Of a stretch of 64,000 bases of DNA, positions 42,396 through 51,809 are shown in pieces. Under the pieces are notes generated by a model. It saw nothing but the letters and a program-made list of their open reading frames with translations. It searched no databases and was not told where the DNA came from. This stretch comes from Thermus sp. 2.9 (GTDB lineage: Bacteria; Deinococcota; Deinococci; Deinococcales; Thermaceae). The DNA lies in NCBI RefSeq assembly GCF_000794385.1, contig NZ_JTJB01000001.1, forward strand, positions 1 through 64,000, in the 5' to 3' direction. The first letter of the stretch is position 1. Every line of letters begins with the position of its first letter. A program made the position numbers and the translations under genes.

Positions 42396-45112
42396 ATGAC
42401 GGAGCGCGCGCTAAGGGAAGCCTGGATGGCCCTATCCGAGGAGGAGCGGGCCCGCTTCCTGGAGGTGGAAAACCGGGAGTGGCTGGAGTCCTTGGAGTAC
42501 GTCCTCCGGGTGGAGGGATTTGAGCGGGTGGAGGAGCTTTTGCGCCTTTTGGACGAGTACCTTTACCTGCAGGGGTACTTCCCGCAAAACCGCCTCTCCA
42601 CCCCCTACCTGAACACCATTCCCAAGGAGAAGGAGCCGCCTTACCCGGGGGATCTGGAGCTGGAACGGCGCATCGTCAACATCCTGCGTTGGAACGCCGC
42701 GATGATGGTGGCCCGGGCCAACCAGAAGGCGGACGGCATCGGGGGGCACATCTCCACCTACGCCTCCATCGCCGAGCTTTTTGAGGTGGGGTTCAACCAC
42801 TTCTTCCGGGGGCCGGAGGCGGGGCTGGACCGGGACCTGGTCTTCTTCCAGGGGCACGCCTCCCCCGGGATTTACGCCCGGGCCTTCTTGGAAGGGCGGC
42901 TTAAGGAGGCGGACCTGGAGAACTTCCGCCGGGAGGTGCACCCCCCGGTGCCGGAGGGGCGGGGGCTTTCCAGCTACCCCCACCCTTGGCTCATGCCGGA
43001 TTTCTGGGAGTTTCCCACGGTTTCCATGGGCCTTGGGCCCATCCAGGCCATTTACCAGGCCCGCTTCATGCGCTACCTCGAGGACCGCGGCCTCAAGCCC
43101 AAAGCTCCGCCAAGGTCTGGGCCTTCCTGGGGGACGGGGAGCACGACGAGCCGGAGACCATCGGGGCCCTCCACCTCGCCGCCCGGGAGGGGCTGGACAA
43201 CCTGATCTTCGTGGTGAACTGCAACCTCCAGCGCCTGGACGGGCCCGTGCGGGGCAACTCCAAGATCATCCAGGAGCTGGAAAGGCTTTACCGGGGAGCG
43301 GGCTGGCGGGTGATCAAGGTCGTCTGGGGCTCCGCTTGGGACGAGCTCATCGCCAAGGACCGGGAGGGCCACCTCCTCCGGCGCTTTGAGGCCTTGGTGG
43401 ACGGGGAGAGCCAGCGCTACGCCGCTTTTGGGGGGAAGGAGCTCAGGGAGCGCTTTTTCAACACCCCGGAGCTAAAGCGGCTCATTGAGGGCATGACGGA
43501 CGAGGAGCTCACCGAGCTCACCCGTAGCCGTGGGGGCCACGACCTCAGGAAGATCTACGCCGCCTACAAGATGGCGGTGGAGCACAAGGGAAGCCCCGTG
43601 GTCATCCTGGCCCGCACCATCAAGGGCTACGGCATGGGGCCCACGGCCATGGCCAAGAACGTGGCCCACCAGGTGAAGAAGCTCACGGAGGAGGACCTAA
43701 GGGAGGCCCGGGCCTTTTTGGGCATCCCCATCCCCGAGGAGAGGCTCAAGGACCTCCCCTACTACCACCCCGGGGAGGACGCCCCCGAGGTGCGCTACCT
43801 GAAGGAGCGGCGGAAGGCGCTGGGGGGGTTCCTCCCCGAGCGTCGGGTGCGCTTCAAGGGGGGCCTCGAGGTGCCGGGGGAGGACTTCTTCCGGGAGTTC
43901 TACGAGGGCTCGGGCGGGCGGGAGATCTCCACCACCATGGCCTTCGTGCGCATCCTGGCCAAGCTCCTCCGCCACCCCACCATCGGCAAGCTCATCGTGC
44001 CCATCGTCCCCGACGAGGCGAGGACCTTCGGCATGGAGGCCCTGATCGCCCAGGTGGGCGTCTACTCCCCCCAGGGGCAGCTGTACATCCCCGTGGACGC
44101 CGGCACCCTCACCGCCTACAAGGAGAGCAAGGAGGGCCAGATCCTGGAGGAGGGGATCACCGAGGCCGGGGCCATGGCGGACTTCATCGCCGCCGGCACC
44201 GCCTACGCCCACTGGGGCATCCCCACCATCCCCTTCCTCATCACCTACTCCATGTTCGGCCTGCAACGGGTGGGGGACCTGGTCTGGGCCGCCGCCGACC
44301 AGCGCACCCGGGGCTTCCTCCTCGGGGCCACCGCCGGGCGCACCACGCTCCTCGGCGAAGGGCTTCAGCACCAAGACGGCCAAAGCCACGTCTACGCCCT
44401 GGCCGCCCCCAACCTCCTGGCCTACGACCCCGCCTTCGCCTACGAGTTCGCCGTGATCCTCGAGGACGGCCTGAGGCGCATGTACGGGAAAGGGGAGGAC
44501 GTCTTCTACTACATCACCATAGAAAACGAGAACTACGTCCACCCCCCCATGCCCGAGCCCCGGGAGGAGGTGAAGGAAGGCATCCTCAAAGGGCTTTACC
44601 TCTTCCGCAAAGGGGAGGGGAAGGGCCCCAGGGTGCAGCTATGGGGCACGGGGCCCATCCTCCCCGAGGCCATCAAAGCCCAAGACCTTCTGGCCCAGTA
44701 CGGCGTGGTGGCGGACGTTTGGAGCGCCACCAGCTACAAGGCCCTTTACTACGACGCCATGGAGGCGGAACGGGAAAGGAGGCTCCTCGGCAAGGCGCGA
44801 ACCCCCCACGTGCGGGCGGTGTTGGAGGGGCACGAGGGCCCGGTGGTGGCGGCCACGGACTACCTCAAGGCCCTGCCCAACCTGGTGCGGGACCACGTGG
44901 GCCGCCCCTTCTGCGCCTTGGGCACCGACGGCTTCGGCCGCTCCGACACCCGGGAGGCCCTAAGGGACTTCTTTGAGGTGGACGCCCGGCACATCGCCTA
45001 CGCCGCCTTGGCCCTGCTCCACGAGGAGGGGAAGGTGGGGGCCGAGGTCTTGGAGCGGGCGCGGGGGGAGCTCGGCCTTAAGCTAGAGGAAGTGCCGCCC
45101 CACCGGCGCTAG
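42396..45112 (+). CDS. aceE: Pyruvate dehydrogenase E1, homodimeric type, apparent frameshift
   Basis: The thiamine-diphosphate E1 component decarboxylates pyruvate and transfers acetyl to E2. The single-chain form (corrected 905 residues) has the thiamine-binding [18 protein letters not shown] (about 235-252) and many AceE-typical blocks, such as [26 protein letters not shown] and [13 protein letters not shown]. The frame breaks at 43100-43103, where three As stand and four are needed to read [20 protein letters not shown]. The GAAGC-ATG start follows a G-rich Shine-Dalgarno. aceF follows after 10 bp. Confidence 0.94.
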
Positions 45113-45122
45113 GAGGCCAGGC

Positions 45123-46397
45123 ATGGAACTCAAGCTTCCCGAACTGGGCGATAACGTGAGCGCGGCCACGGTGGTGGGGGTTCTGGTCAAGGAGGGCGAC
45201 CGCATAACCCCCGGCCAGCCGGTTTTGGAGTTGGAAACGGACAAGGCGGTGATGGAGGTGCCCGCGGAGGCGGGCGGGGTGGTGCGGCGGGTGCTGGTGA
45301 AGGTGGGGGACGAGGTGCGCCCGGGCCAGCCCTTCTTGGAGTTGAGCGAGGAAGGTGGGGAGGCCCCCACCAGGGCGGCGGAGACGCTCCCCGAGGCGGC
45401 GCCCGCTTCTTCCAATAAGGCGGAGGCGCAAGCCCTCGAGGCCCCTTCCCCCGGGGCGCCCAAGCCCGAGCCGCCAAAGCCTCTTCCTCCTGAAGAGCGC
45501 CGCCTCATCCCCGCCGCCCCCTCCATAAGGCGGCTTGCCCGGGAGCTCGGGGTGGACCTCGCGGGGGTGCGGGGCACGGGCCTCGCCGGGCGCATCACGG
45601 AGGAGGACGTACGCCGGGCGGCGGGGCTTCTGGAAGCGCCCAAGGAGGGGGTGGCCCTTCCGGTCCCCAAGCTTCCCGACTTCGCCAAGTGGGGCCCGGT
45701 GCGCACCGAGCCCATGAGCGGGGTGCGCAAGGCCACCTTACGGGCCATGGCCCAGGCCTGGGCCCAGGTGCCCATGGTCACCCACTTTGACGAGGCGGAC
45801 ATCACCGAGCTGGAGGCTTTGCGCAAGCGCTACGCCAAGAAGGCGGAGGAAAGGGGCTTCCGCCTCACCCTCACCGCCTTCCTCCTCAAGGCCCTGGCCC
45901 TCACCTTGAAGGCCTTCCCCAAGTTCAACGCCTCCATAGATGCGGAAAAGGCCGAGGTCATCTACAAGGACTACGTGCACATCGGCGTGGCCGTGGACAC
46001 CCCCCACGGCCTCCTGGTCCCGGTAATCCGGGACGTGGACCAGAAGGGGGTTTTGCGCCTGGCCCAGGAGCTTCAGGAGGTTTCCGAACGGGCCAGGGAG
46101 CGGAAGCTTGCCCCGGAGGAGATGCAGGGGGGGACCTTCAGCCTCTCCAACCTGGGGGGGATTGGCGGGGTGGGCTTCACCCCCATCGTCAACTGGCCCG
46201 AGGTGGCCATCCTCGGGGTTTCCCGCTCCCAGATGAAGCCCGTCTGGGATGGGGAGCGGGAGGCCTTCGTGCCGCGGCTTGTCATGCCTTTTAGCCTCAC
46301 CTACGACCACCGCCTCATTGACGGGGCCGAGGCCGCCCGCTTCTGCCGGCACCTGGCGGGGCTTCTGGAGGACCCCTTGGGCCTCGCCCTGGAATAA
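45123..46397 (+). CDS. aceF: Dihydrolipoamide acetyltransferase (E2 of pyruvate dehydrogenase)
   Basis: The 424-residue E2 has one lipoyl domain (1-75) with the lipoylated Lys in [14 protein letters not shown], then an Ala/Pro/Glu-rich linker. A peripheral-subunit-binding domain follows (about 128-165, [21 protein letters not shown]), and then the catalytic core with [34 protein letters not shown] and the active-site [12 protein letters not shown]. It forms the core of the complex with AceE. AGGAGG lies before the ATG. No E3 gene is present here. Confidence 0.94.
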   Translation: MELKLPELGDNVSAATVVGVLVKEGDRITPGQPVLELETDKAVMEVPAEAGGVVRRVLVKVGDEVRPGQPFLELSEEGGEAPTRAAETLPEAAPASSNKAEAQALEAPSPGAPKPEPPKPLPPEERRLIPAAPSIRRLARELGVDLAGVRGTGLAGRITEEDVRRAAGLLEAPKEGVALPVPKLPDFAKWGPVRTEPMSGVRKATLRAMAQAWAQVPMVTHFDEADITELEALRKRYAKKAEERGFRLTLTAFLLKALALTLKAFPKFNASIDAEKAEVIYKDYVHIGVAVDTPHGLLVPVIRDVDQKGVLRLAQELQEVSERARERKLAPEEMQGGTFSLSNLGGIGGVGFTPIVNWPEVAILGVSRSQMKPVWDGEREAFVPRLVMPFSLTYDHRLIDGAEAARFCRHLAGLLEDPLGLALE

Positions 46398-46422
46398 GGG
46401 CCCTCGTGTACTATGGGAAAGT

Positions 46423-47334
46423 ATGCGCGTCATCGTGGTGGGAACCCGGGGTAGCGCCCTTGCCCTGGCCCAGACCCGGTGGGTGGTGGAGCGCCTCAAG
46501 GAAAGCTGGCCCGAGGCGGAGTTTAAGGTCAAGACGGTGAAGACCCGGGGGGACCAGGGGGCGGACCCCAGGGAGCAGGCCATCTTCGTCAAGGAGCTCC
46601 AGGAGGCCTTGCTTTCCCGGGAGATTGACATCGCTGTGCATTCCCTCAAGGACCTGCCCACGGAAGAGCCCCCGGGGCTTAAGATTGCCGCCATCCCCCG
46701 GCGGCAAGACCCCCGGGACGTCTTTTTGGGCAAGACCTACAAGCGCCTGGAGGACCTGCCCCAAGGGGCGGTGGTGGGGACGAGCTCCGTGCGCCGTAAG
46801 GCCCAGCTTCTCGCCCACCGGCCGGACTTGGTGGTGAAGGAGCTTAGGGGAAACGTGGACACCCGCCTGGCCGCCTTGGGCAATGGGGAGTACGACGGCA
46901 TCATCCTGGCGGCGGCGGGGCTTTTGCGCCTGGACCTCCGGAACCGCATTGACCAGTTCCTGGAGCCCGAGGTGATGCTTCCCGCCCCCGGCCAAGGCGC
47001 CTTGGCCCTGGAGGTGCGGAAGGGGGACGATCTGGCGGAGGAGCTCTGCTACGCCCTCCACCACCACCCCTCCCACGACCGGGTGCGGGCGGAAAGGGCT
47101 TTCCTCAAAGGTCTTGGGGCGGGTTGCCTGGCCCCCGTGGGGGCCTTGGCCCAAGTGGCGGAGGACGGCACCTTGGTCCTGGAGGGGGGGCTTTTCTCCC
47201 CTGACGGCAAGAGCTTCATCCGGGCGGAGATTGAGGGGGACGCCTCGGAGGCGGAGGAGCTGGGTTTGGAACTCGCCCAGGACGTGTTGGAGCAGGGAGG
47301 GCGGGAGATCCTCGCCCAAACCCGAGCGGTTTAG
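46423..47334 (+). CDS. hemC: Hydroxymethylbilane synthase (porphobilinogen deaminase)
   Basis: It polymerises four porphobilinogens in tetrapyrrole synthesis. The 303-residue protein shows [16 protein letters not shown] at the start, [68 protein letters not shown] and the dipyrromethane-cofactor Cys in [13 protein letters not shown] (about 235-247). ATG at 46423 is chosen because TACTAT (46409-46414) lies 8 bp upstream. It overlaps no other gene and is followed by a Fur-type gene. Confidence 0.95.
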   Translation: MRVIVVGTRGSALALAQTRWVVERLKESWPEAEFKVKTVKTRGDQGADPREQAIFVKELQEALLSREIDIAVHSLKDLPTEEPPGLKIAAIPRRQDPRDVFLGKTYKRLEDLPQGAVVGTSSVRRKAQLLAHRPDLVVKELRGNVDTRLAALGNGEYDGIILAAAGLLRLDLRNRIDQFLEPEVMLPAPGQGALALEVRKGDDLAEELCYALHHHPSHDRVRAERAFLKGLGAGCLAPVGALAQVAEDGTLVLEGGLFSPDGKSFIRAEIEGDASEAEELGLELAQDVLEQGGREILAQTRAV

Positions 47335-47359
47335 TGAGGTTTGGGGTATAGTGGAGCTG

Positions 47360-47755
47360 ATGGCGCTGAAGCGTCTGACCCGCCAGCGCAAGGCCATTCT
47401 GGAGGTGGTGCGGCAGGCCCACCACCACCCGGACGCCGCCTGGATCTACCAGGAGGTGCGCAAGGTGGTGCCCAAGGTGAGCCTGGGCACCATTTACCGC
47501 ACCCTCGAGGCCCTGGTGGCGGAGGGGTACCTGGTGCCCATCACCAAGGCGGGGGAGGCCACCCGGTACGACGCCAACCTCCACCCCCACCTGCACCTGG
47601 TCTGCGAGGCCTGTGGGGCCATCGTGGACCTGGAGGTGGACCTCCCCGACCTGGTGGCCCTGGCCCGGGAGGCCCACCCCGGGGTGGAGGTGCGGGCGGC
47701 TGAGGTCACCTTCAAGGGGCTTTGCCCCACCTGCAAGGCGGCCCCCAAGGGCTAA
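47360..47755 (+). CDS. Fur/PerR family regulator (second copy)
   Basis: The 131-residue protein has the family winged helix (LTRQRKAILEVVRQAHHHPDAAWIYQEVRKVVPKVSLGTIYRTLEALVAEGYL) and the metal-binding HLHLVCEACGAIVDLEV and LCPTCKA. Its N-terminus is short and PerR-like. Lying just downstream of hemC, it may link haem synthesis to metal or peroxide status, which is inference. TATAGT (47347-47352) 7 bp before the ATG gives a leaderless message. folC starts immediately after its stop. Confidence 0.88.
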   Translation: MALKRLTRQRKAILEVVRQAHHHPDAAWIYQEVRKVVPKVSLGTIYRTLEALVAEGYLVPITKAGEATRYDANLHPHLHLVCEACGAIVDLEVDLPDLVALAREAHPGVEVRAAEVTFKGLCPTCKAAPKG

Positions 47756-48994
47756 ATGGACCCTTTGGCCTGGCTCTACGCCCGCCAGGGGGTGGTGACC
47801 CTGGGCCTGGAGCGCATCCGGGCCCTTCTCGCCCGCCTGGGCCACCCCCAGGAGGCCTACCCCGTGGCCCTGGTGGGGGGGACGAACGGCAAAGGCACCG
47901 CCGCCCGGGCCCTGGCGGCCATCCTGGAGGAGGCGGGCCTTAAGGTGGGGCTTTACACCAGCCCCCACCTGGTGGACTTCCGTGAGCGCATCGCCCTCCA
48001 GGGGGAGCCCATTCCCGAGGCCCGCCTCCACGCCCTCTTGGAGGAGGTCCGCCCCCACGCCGAGGCGGTGGGGGCGAGCTTCTTTGAGGCGGTGACCGCC
48101 CTGGCCCTCCTCCACTTCGCCCGGGAGGGGGTGGAGTTCGCGGTCCTCGAGGTGGGCCTTGGGGGGCGCCTGGACGCCACCAACGCCGCCGAGCCCGTCC
48201 TCTCCCTCGTCACCAACATCGGGCACGACCACCTGGAGGTCCTGGGCCCCACCTTAAGGGACGTGGCCCGGGAGAAGGCGGGGATCTTCCGGGGCGGCGT
48301 CCCCGCCCTCACCGCCGCCCGGGGGGAGGGCCTGGAGGAGCTCAAGCTCCAGGCCAAGGCCCGGGGCACGCCCCTATGGGTCCTGGGGGAGGACTTCCGC
48401 CTGGAAGGGGTGGCCCCCACCCCCACGGGCCTCGCCTTCACCCTCGTCCTGAGGGGGGAAGGCCAGGCCTTCCAGGCCCCCCTCCTCGGCCCCCACCAGG
48501 CGGAGAACCTGGCCCTGGCGGCGGTGGGGGGAAGGCTTTTGGGGGTGGGGTGGGAGGCCATAGGGAGGGGCCTTGCCCGCGCGGAGAACCCGGGCCGCCT
48601 GGAAAGGCTTCGCCTGGGGGAAAAGGAGCTCATCCTGGACGGGGCCCACAACCCCGAGGGCGCACTTGCCCTGCGGGAGGCCCTCCGCTTCCACGGCCTC
48701 CTGCCCGCCGCCTTCGTCCTTGCCTTCACCAAGGGCAAGGCCCACGCCCCCATGGCGGAGGCCCTCCGCGGCCTTGGCCCCGTGGTCCTCACCCGTTACG
48801 CCTCCCCCCGCGCGGAGGATCCTAGGGCCCTTCTTCCCCTCTTCCCCGGGGCGGCGGTGGAGGAGGACCCCCTAAGGGCCTTGGAGCGGGCTTGGGCTTG
48901 GGAAAGCAGGGTGGTGGTGGCGGGAAGCCTCTACCTGGTGGGGGAGGTGAAGCGGCGCCTCAGCGGTTTGCTCCCCGAGGAGCGCCTTCAGTAG
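47756..48994 (+). CDS. folC: Folylpolyglutamate synthase / dihydrofolate synthase
   Basis: It adds glutamate to dihydropteroate or folates. The 412-residue protein has the Mur-ligase fold: ATP loop VGGTNGKGTAARALAAIL (about residues 39-56), TSPHLVDFRERI, VLEVGLGGRLDATNAAEP, and VTNIGHDHLEVLGPTLRDVAREKAGIF. The C-terminal domain contains ILDGAHNPEGALALRE. It starts directly on the TAA of the Fur-type gene, and overlaps the convergent aminotransferase gene by 35 bp. Confidence 0.94.
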   Translation: MDPLAWLYARQGVVTLGLERIRALLARLGHPQEAYPVALVGGTNGKGTAARALAAILEEAGLKVGLYTSPHLVDFRERIALQGEPIPEARLHALLEEVRPHAEAVGASFFEAVTALALLHFAREGVEFAVLEVGLGGRLDATNAAEPVLSLVTNIGHDHLEVLGPTLRDVAREKAGIFRGGVPALTAARGEGLEELKLQAKARGTPLWVLGEDFRLEGVAPTPTGLAFTLVLRGEGQAFQAPLLGPHQAENLALAAVGGRLLGVGWEAIGRGLARAENPGRLERLRLGEKELILDGAHNPEGALALREALRFHGLLPAAFVLAFTKGKAHAPMAEALRGLGPVVLTRYASPRAEDPRALLPLFPGAAVEEDPLRALERAWAWESRVVVAGSLYLVGEVKRRLSGLLPEERLQ

Positions 48995-50117
48995 CGAGGG
49001 CCCGGATGCCCTCCGCGGCCCGGAGGAGCTCCGGCAAGGGGCGCACCAAGGCGATGCGGATAAAGCCCTTCCCCCCAGGGCCGAAGCCCCGTCCCGGGGC
49101 CACGGCCACGCCCCGCTCCACCAGGCGGAGGGCGAAGTCCAAATCGTCCAGCCCCTCGGGAAGCCTTCCCCAGAGGTACATGGTGGCCCGGGGGGGTAGG
49201 AGCTCCAGGGCCCCCTCCAGGGCCTTTGCCATCCCCAAGGCCCTCTCCCGGTACACCTGGGCGAAGCCTTGGGTCACCTCCTTAGGGGTCTTGAGGGCCT
49301 CCACCCCCATGCGCAGGATGCCGGCGTACTGGTTGAAGTCTATCACCCCCTTCACCCGCTCCAGCCTTGTCAAGGCCTCCTCGCTTCCCAGGGCGAAGCC
49401 CAGGCGGAAGCCCGCCAGGTTGTAGCTCTTGGATAGGGAGAAGAGCTCCACCACCCGCTCCTTGGCCCCGGGGAGGGCCAGCGGGGAAGGTGCCTCCCCC
49501 TCGTAGACCTGGTCCACGTAGGGGTTGTCGTGGATGAGCCAAAGGCCCTCCTTTTGCGCCAGGGCCAGGGCCTCCTCAAAGTAGGCCCAGCCCGCCACCG
49601 CCCCCGTGGGGTTGTTGGGATAGTTGAGGAGGAGGACCTTGGCCTTTTGCCAGACTTCCTCCGGCACCTTGGCGAGATCGGCCAGGCCGTCTTGGCGCAG
49701 GGGGATGAGGAAGGTCTTTAGGGAGGCCACCTGGGCCGCGCCGAAGTAGCTGGGGTAGGCCACCTCGGGGAGGAGGAGGAGGTCGCCCGGCTCCGTGAGG
49801 GCGAGGAGGAGGTGGGCGAGGCCCTCTTGGCTTCCGATGAGGGCGAGGGCCTCCCGCCTGGGGTCTAGGCGGACCCCGTAGCGCCCTCGGTACCAGGCGA
49901 TGGCGGCCTCCAAAAAGGGCAGGGTGCAGCTTTTCAGGCAGTAGCCGTAGGTGCTGGGGTCCAAGAGGGCCTCCTGGAGGGCCTTTAGGGGGGCCTCGGG
50001 GGGTGGGAGGTCCGTGGAGCCGATGGAGAGGTCTATGAGCTTCAAGCCCCTCTCCCGGGCCCTTCGCTTGGCCTCGTCCACCACCAGGAAAATGGAAGGC
50101 TCCGGGACCCTACTCAT
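48960..50117 (-). CDS. PLP-dependent aminotransferase, class I/II
   Basis: The 385-residue fold-type I aminotransferase has the PLP lysine in ELFSLSKSYNLAGFRLGFALG (about residue 230), LLNYPNNPTGAVA (Asn contacts) and IHDNPYVDQVYEG. GSTDLPPPEAPLKALQEALLDPSTYGYCLKS resembles the diaminopimelate-type aminotransferases (DapC/DapL), but substrate specificity cannot be fixed from sequence. Its start overlaps the end of moaB by 8 bp, so it is cotranscribed with moaB. Confidence 0.85.
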   Translation of the reverse strand: MSRVPEPSIFLVVDEAKRRARERGLKLIDLSIGSTDLPPPEAPLKALQEALLDPSTYGYCLKSCTLPFLEAAIAWYRGRYGVRLDPRREALALIGSQEGLAHLLLALTEPGDLLLLPEVAYPSYFGAAQVASLKTFLIPLRQDGLADLAKVPEEVWQKAKVLLLNYPNNPTGAVAGWAYFEEALALAQKEGLWLIHDNPYVDQVYEGEAPSPLALPGAKERVVELFSLSKSYNLAGFRLGFALGSEEALTRLERVKGVIDFNQYAGILRMGVEALKTPKEVTQGFAQVYRERALGMAKALEGALELLPPRATMYLWGRLPEGLDDLDFALRLVERGVAVAPGRGFGPGGKGFIRIALVRPLPELLRAAEGIRALATEGAPRGANR

Positions 50118-50613
50118 GGTGCCCCTCCTTCCAGGCCTTGCCCGTGACGAGGCTTAGGGCGTGGGGAAGGACGGGGAGGACGGCCTCCAAGGACTCCCTC
50201 GCCCCCTTGGGGCTTCCCGGGAGGTTGAGGATGAGGGTCTTCCCCCTAACCCCCGCCACCCCCCGGGAAAGGGCGGCCATGGGGGTCTTCTCCAGGCCCC
50301 TTAGGCGCATGAGCTCGGGTAGGCCCGGCACCTCCCGCTCCAGGACCTCCCGGGTGGCCTCAGGGGTCCGGTCCCGGGGGGAAAGGCCCGTGCCCCCGTT
50401 GGTGAGGATAAGGTCCACGCCTTCCCGGTCCGCCCAAAGCCGGAGGACCTTCTTGATCATGGGGGGCTCGTCGGGCACCACCTCGTAGGCCACCACCTCG
50501 TAGGGCCCGCCCTTTAGGGCTTCCCTAAGGGCCAGGTGGGTAGTGTCCTCCCGCTCGCCCCGGAAGCCCTTGTCGGAAACCGTGAGGATGCCCACGCGGA
50601 ACATTTGCCTCAA
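50110..50613 (-). CDS. moaB: Molybdenum cofactor biosynthesis protein MoaB/Mog type
   Basis: The 167-residue protein has the MogA/MoaB fold: VGILTVSDKGFRGEREDTTHLALRE at the start, VVPDEPPMIKKVLRLWADREGVDLILTNGGTGLSPRDRTPEAT with the GGTG loop that binds molybdopterin, and KTLILNLPGSPKGARESLEAVLPVLPHAL. The family adenylates molybdopterin before metal insertion; in thermophiles MoaB is linked to tungsten cofactor synthesis. This fits with tupABC and the Mo/W oxidoreductase also in this window. Confidence 0.9.
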   Translation of the reverse strand: MRQMFRVGILTVSDKGFRGEREDTTHLALREALKGGPYEVVAYEVVPDEPPMIKKVLRLWADREGVDLILTNGGTGLSPRDRTPEATREVLEREVPGLPELMRLRGLEKTPMAALSRGVAGVRGKTLILNLPGSPKGARESLEAVLPVLPHALSLVTGKAWKEGHHE

Positions 50614-50637
50614 GGTACCACACGAAAAAGGCGGCTA

Positions 50638-50669
50638 TGACGCAAACCTAACGCACCTTCCCTTACTCT
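50638..50669 (+). promoter_or_regulatory. Candidate SARP operator and promoter, site 1
   Basis: TGACGCA (50638-50644), 4 bp, TAACGCA (50649-50655) is a heptamer direct repeat with an 11-bp period. TACTCT (50664-50669), a TANNNT -10 box, starts 8 bp after the second heptamer. This is the known geometry of SARP operators. A near-identical arrangement is found at 51737-51768. It would drive the gene at 50721. Confidence 0.65.
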
Positions 50670-50720
50670 GAAGGGGCAGATAAGGATTTGGGTCCTTAGG
50701 GTTGCGGAAAGGAGTTCAGC

Positions 50721-51002
50721 ATGACGTCGTTTGTGGTCCGATTGCAGGTGGGGGATTTTGAGGCTTGGAAGCAGGTGTACGACCGGTTCGCGGACATGCG
50801 GCGGGAACAAGGGGTGGTTTCCTCCATGGTTTTCCGGGACCCCGGGGACCCCCATGCGGCCTGGGTGGTCCACCACTTTCCCACGGCCGAAGGGGCCCAG
50901 GCCTTCGCCCGCTCCGCGGACCTCCAAGAGGCCATGCGCCAATCGGGGGTGTTTAACCACCAGATCTGGTTGCTGCAGGAGGTGGAGCGCTTCACCTACT
51001 AA
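50721..51002 (+). CDS. Small alpha/beta-barrel protein, antibiotic-biosynthesis-monooxygenase-like
   Basis: The 93-residue protein reads like a dimeric ferredoxin-fold (ABM/DUF1330-like) protein: SFVVRLQVGDFEAWKQVYDRF, a middle strand SSMVFRDPGDPHAAWVVHHFPT, a helix AQAFARSADLQEAMRQSG, and a final strand QIWLLQEVERFTY. No catalytic residues are recognised, and binding or monooxygenase functions are equally possible. AAAGGAG lies before the ATG. The 5' leader is about 45 nt from the predicted start. It is the first gene of the SARP-controlled candidate regulon. Confidence 0.65.
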   Translation: MTSFVVRLQVGDFEAWKQVYDRFADMRREQGVVSSMVFRDPGDPHAAWVVHHFPTAEGAQAFARSADLQEAMRQSGVFNHQIWLLQEVERFTY

Positions 51003-51113
51003 AGCCCTTCTGCTTCGGTGCTACGCTGGGGATAGAGGCGGGGTGTGCGCGCCGGATGGCGGCTGTTAAAGGGCCCGGGGGCATGGTGGCCTGCGCCCTG
51101 GTCTTCGGGCGGG

Positions 51114-51731
51114 TTGCTTTGGCTTAACGTCCTGGGGCCCCTCACGTTGGGAGGGGTTCCCCTGCGGGGCCGGAGGCGGAGGATTCTCTTGGTGGCCTTG
51201 TTGGAGGCCCGGGCCGCGGGTCGGGCAGGGCTTACGCCCTTGGCCCTTCAGGACCTCCTTTATCCGGGCCAGGAGGAGGTCCGGGCCTTTGGGGCGCTTC
51301 GGGAGCTGGTTTTCGCCTTGCGCCGGCAGTTTGGGACGGGGGTGATTGAGCGAAGGGGCACCTTGTACACCCTGGGCGACCGGGTGGCCTCCGACCTCGA
51401 GGTGTTTTTGGAAAACCCTCAACCTTGGCTTTGGCGGGGGCCGTACTTGGATGGCCTGGGCACGGATCAAATCCTTTGGGCCCGGGTGTACCGGCGGGCC
51501 CTGGAAGCGGCGCGGCGGGCAGAGCCCCTGGAGGCGTGCCGCTTGCTTTTTAGCCTTTTGCAGGAAGAGCCTTACGACGAAACCACCTTGATGCTCCTTT
51601 TGCGCCACTTGGAAGCCGTGGGTTCCCGAAGCGCTCTGGAGGCGGTATACCTTCAGGCAAGAAACCGCTTCCAGGAAGTGGGCCTGAGCCTACCCCCTAC
51701 CCCTGGCGAGTTTCTGCGGGGCGGTTCTTGA
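51114..51731 (+). CDS. SARP-type transcriptional regulator (OmpR-like wHTH plus BTAD)
   Basis: About 205 residues. The N-terminal half is an OmpR-like winged helix (LNVLGPLTLGGVPLRGRRRRILLVALL, AFGALRELVFALRRQFGTGVIERRGTLYTLGD). The C-terminal half is a bacterial transcriptional activation domain of TPR-like helices (QILWARVYRRALEAARRAEP, EPYDETTLMLLLRHLEAVGSRSALEAVYLQARNRFQEVGLSLPP). SARP proteins activate by binding heptamer repeats next to the -10 region; two such sites flank this gene. The start is uncertain; TTG 51114 directly precedes the conserved LNVLGPL. A TACGCT at 51022-51027 may be its -10. Confidence 0.8.
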   Translation: MLWLNVLGPLTLGGVPLRGRRRRILLVALLEARAAGRAGLTPLALQDLLYPGQEEVRAFGALRELVFALRRQFGTGVIERRGTLYTLGDRVASDLEVFLENPQPWLWRGPYLDGLGTDQILWARVYRRALEAARRAEPLEACRLLFSLLQEEPYDETTLMLLLRHLEAVGSRSALEAVYLQARNRFQEVGLSLPPTPGEFLRGGS

Positions 51732-51736
51732 AAACG

Positions 51737-51793
51737 TGACGCAACCCTAACGCCCACCTGTTTAGCATTGAGGGTGCAACCCCAAACGGTTGC
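51737..51793 (+). promoter_or_regulatory. Candidate SARP operator and promoter, site 2, with 5' hairpin
   Basis: TGACGCA (51737-51743), 4 bp, TAACGCC (51748-51754), then 8 bp, then TAGCAT (51763-51768) as the -10 box. Spacing matches site 1 exactly. Seven bp after the -10 box lies GCAACC-N6-GGTTGC (51776-51793), which would fold at the very 5' end of the mRNA or act as an operator. It precedes the ScyD/ScyE-type gene. Confidence 0.65.
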
Positions 51794-51809
51794 CTGAGGA
51801 AGGTGAGGC

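Noticed and set aside
47216-48232. 338-codon minus-strand frame across hemC, the Fur-type gene and folC
   Set aside because: An antisense shadow spanning three well-supported genes; His/Gly/Val-rich with no domain.
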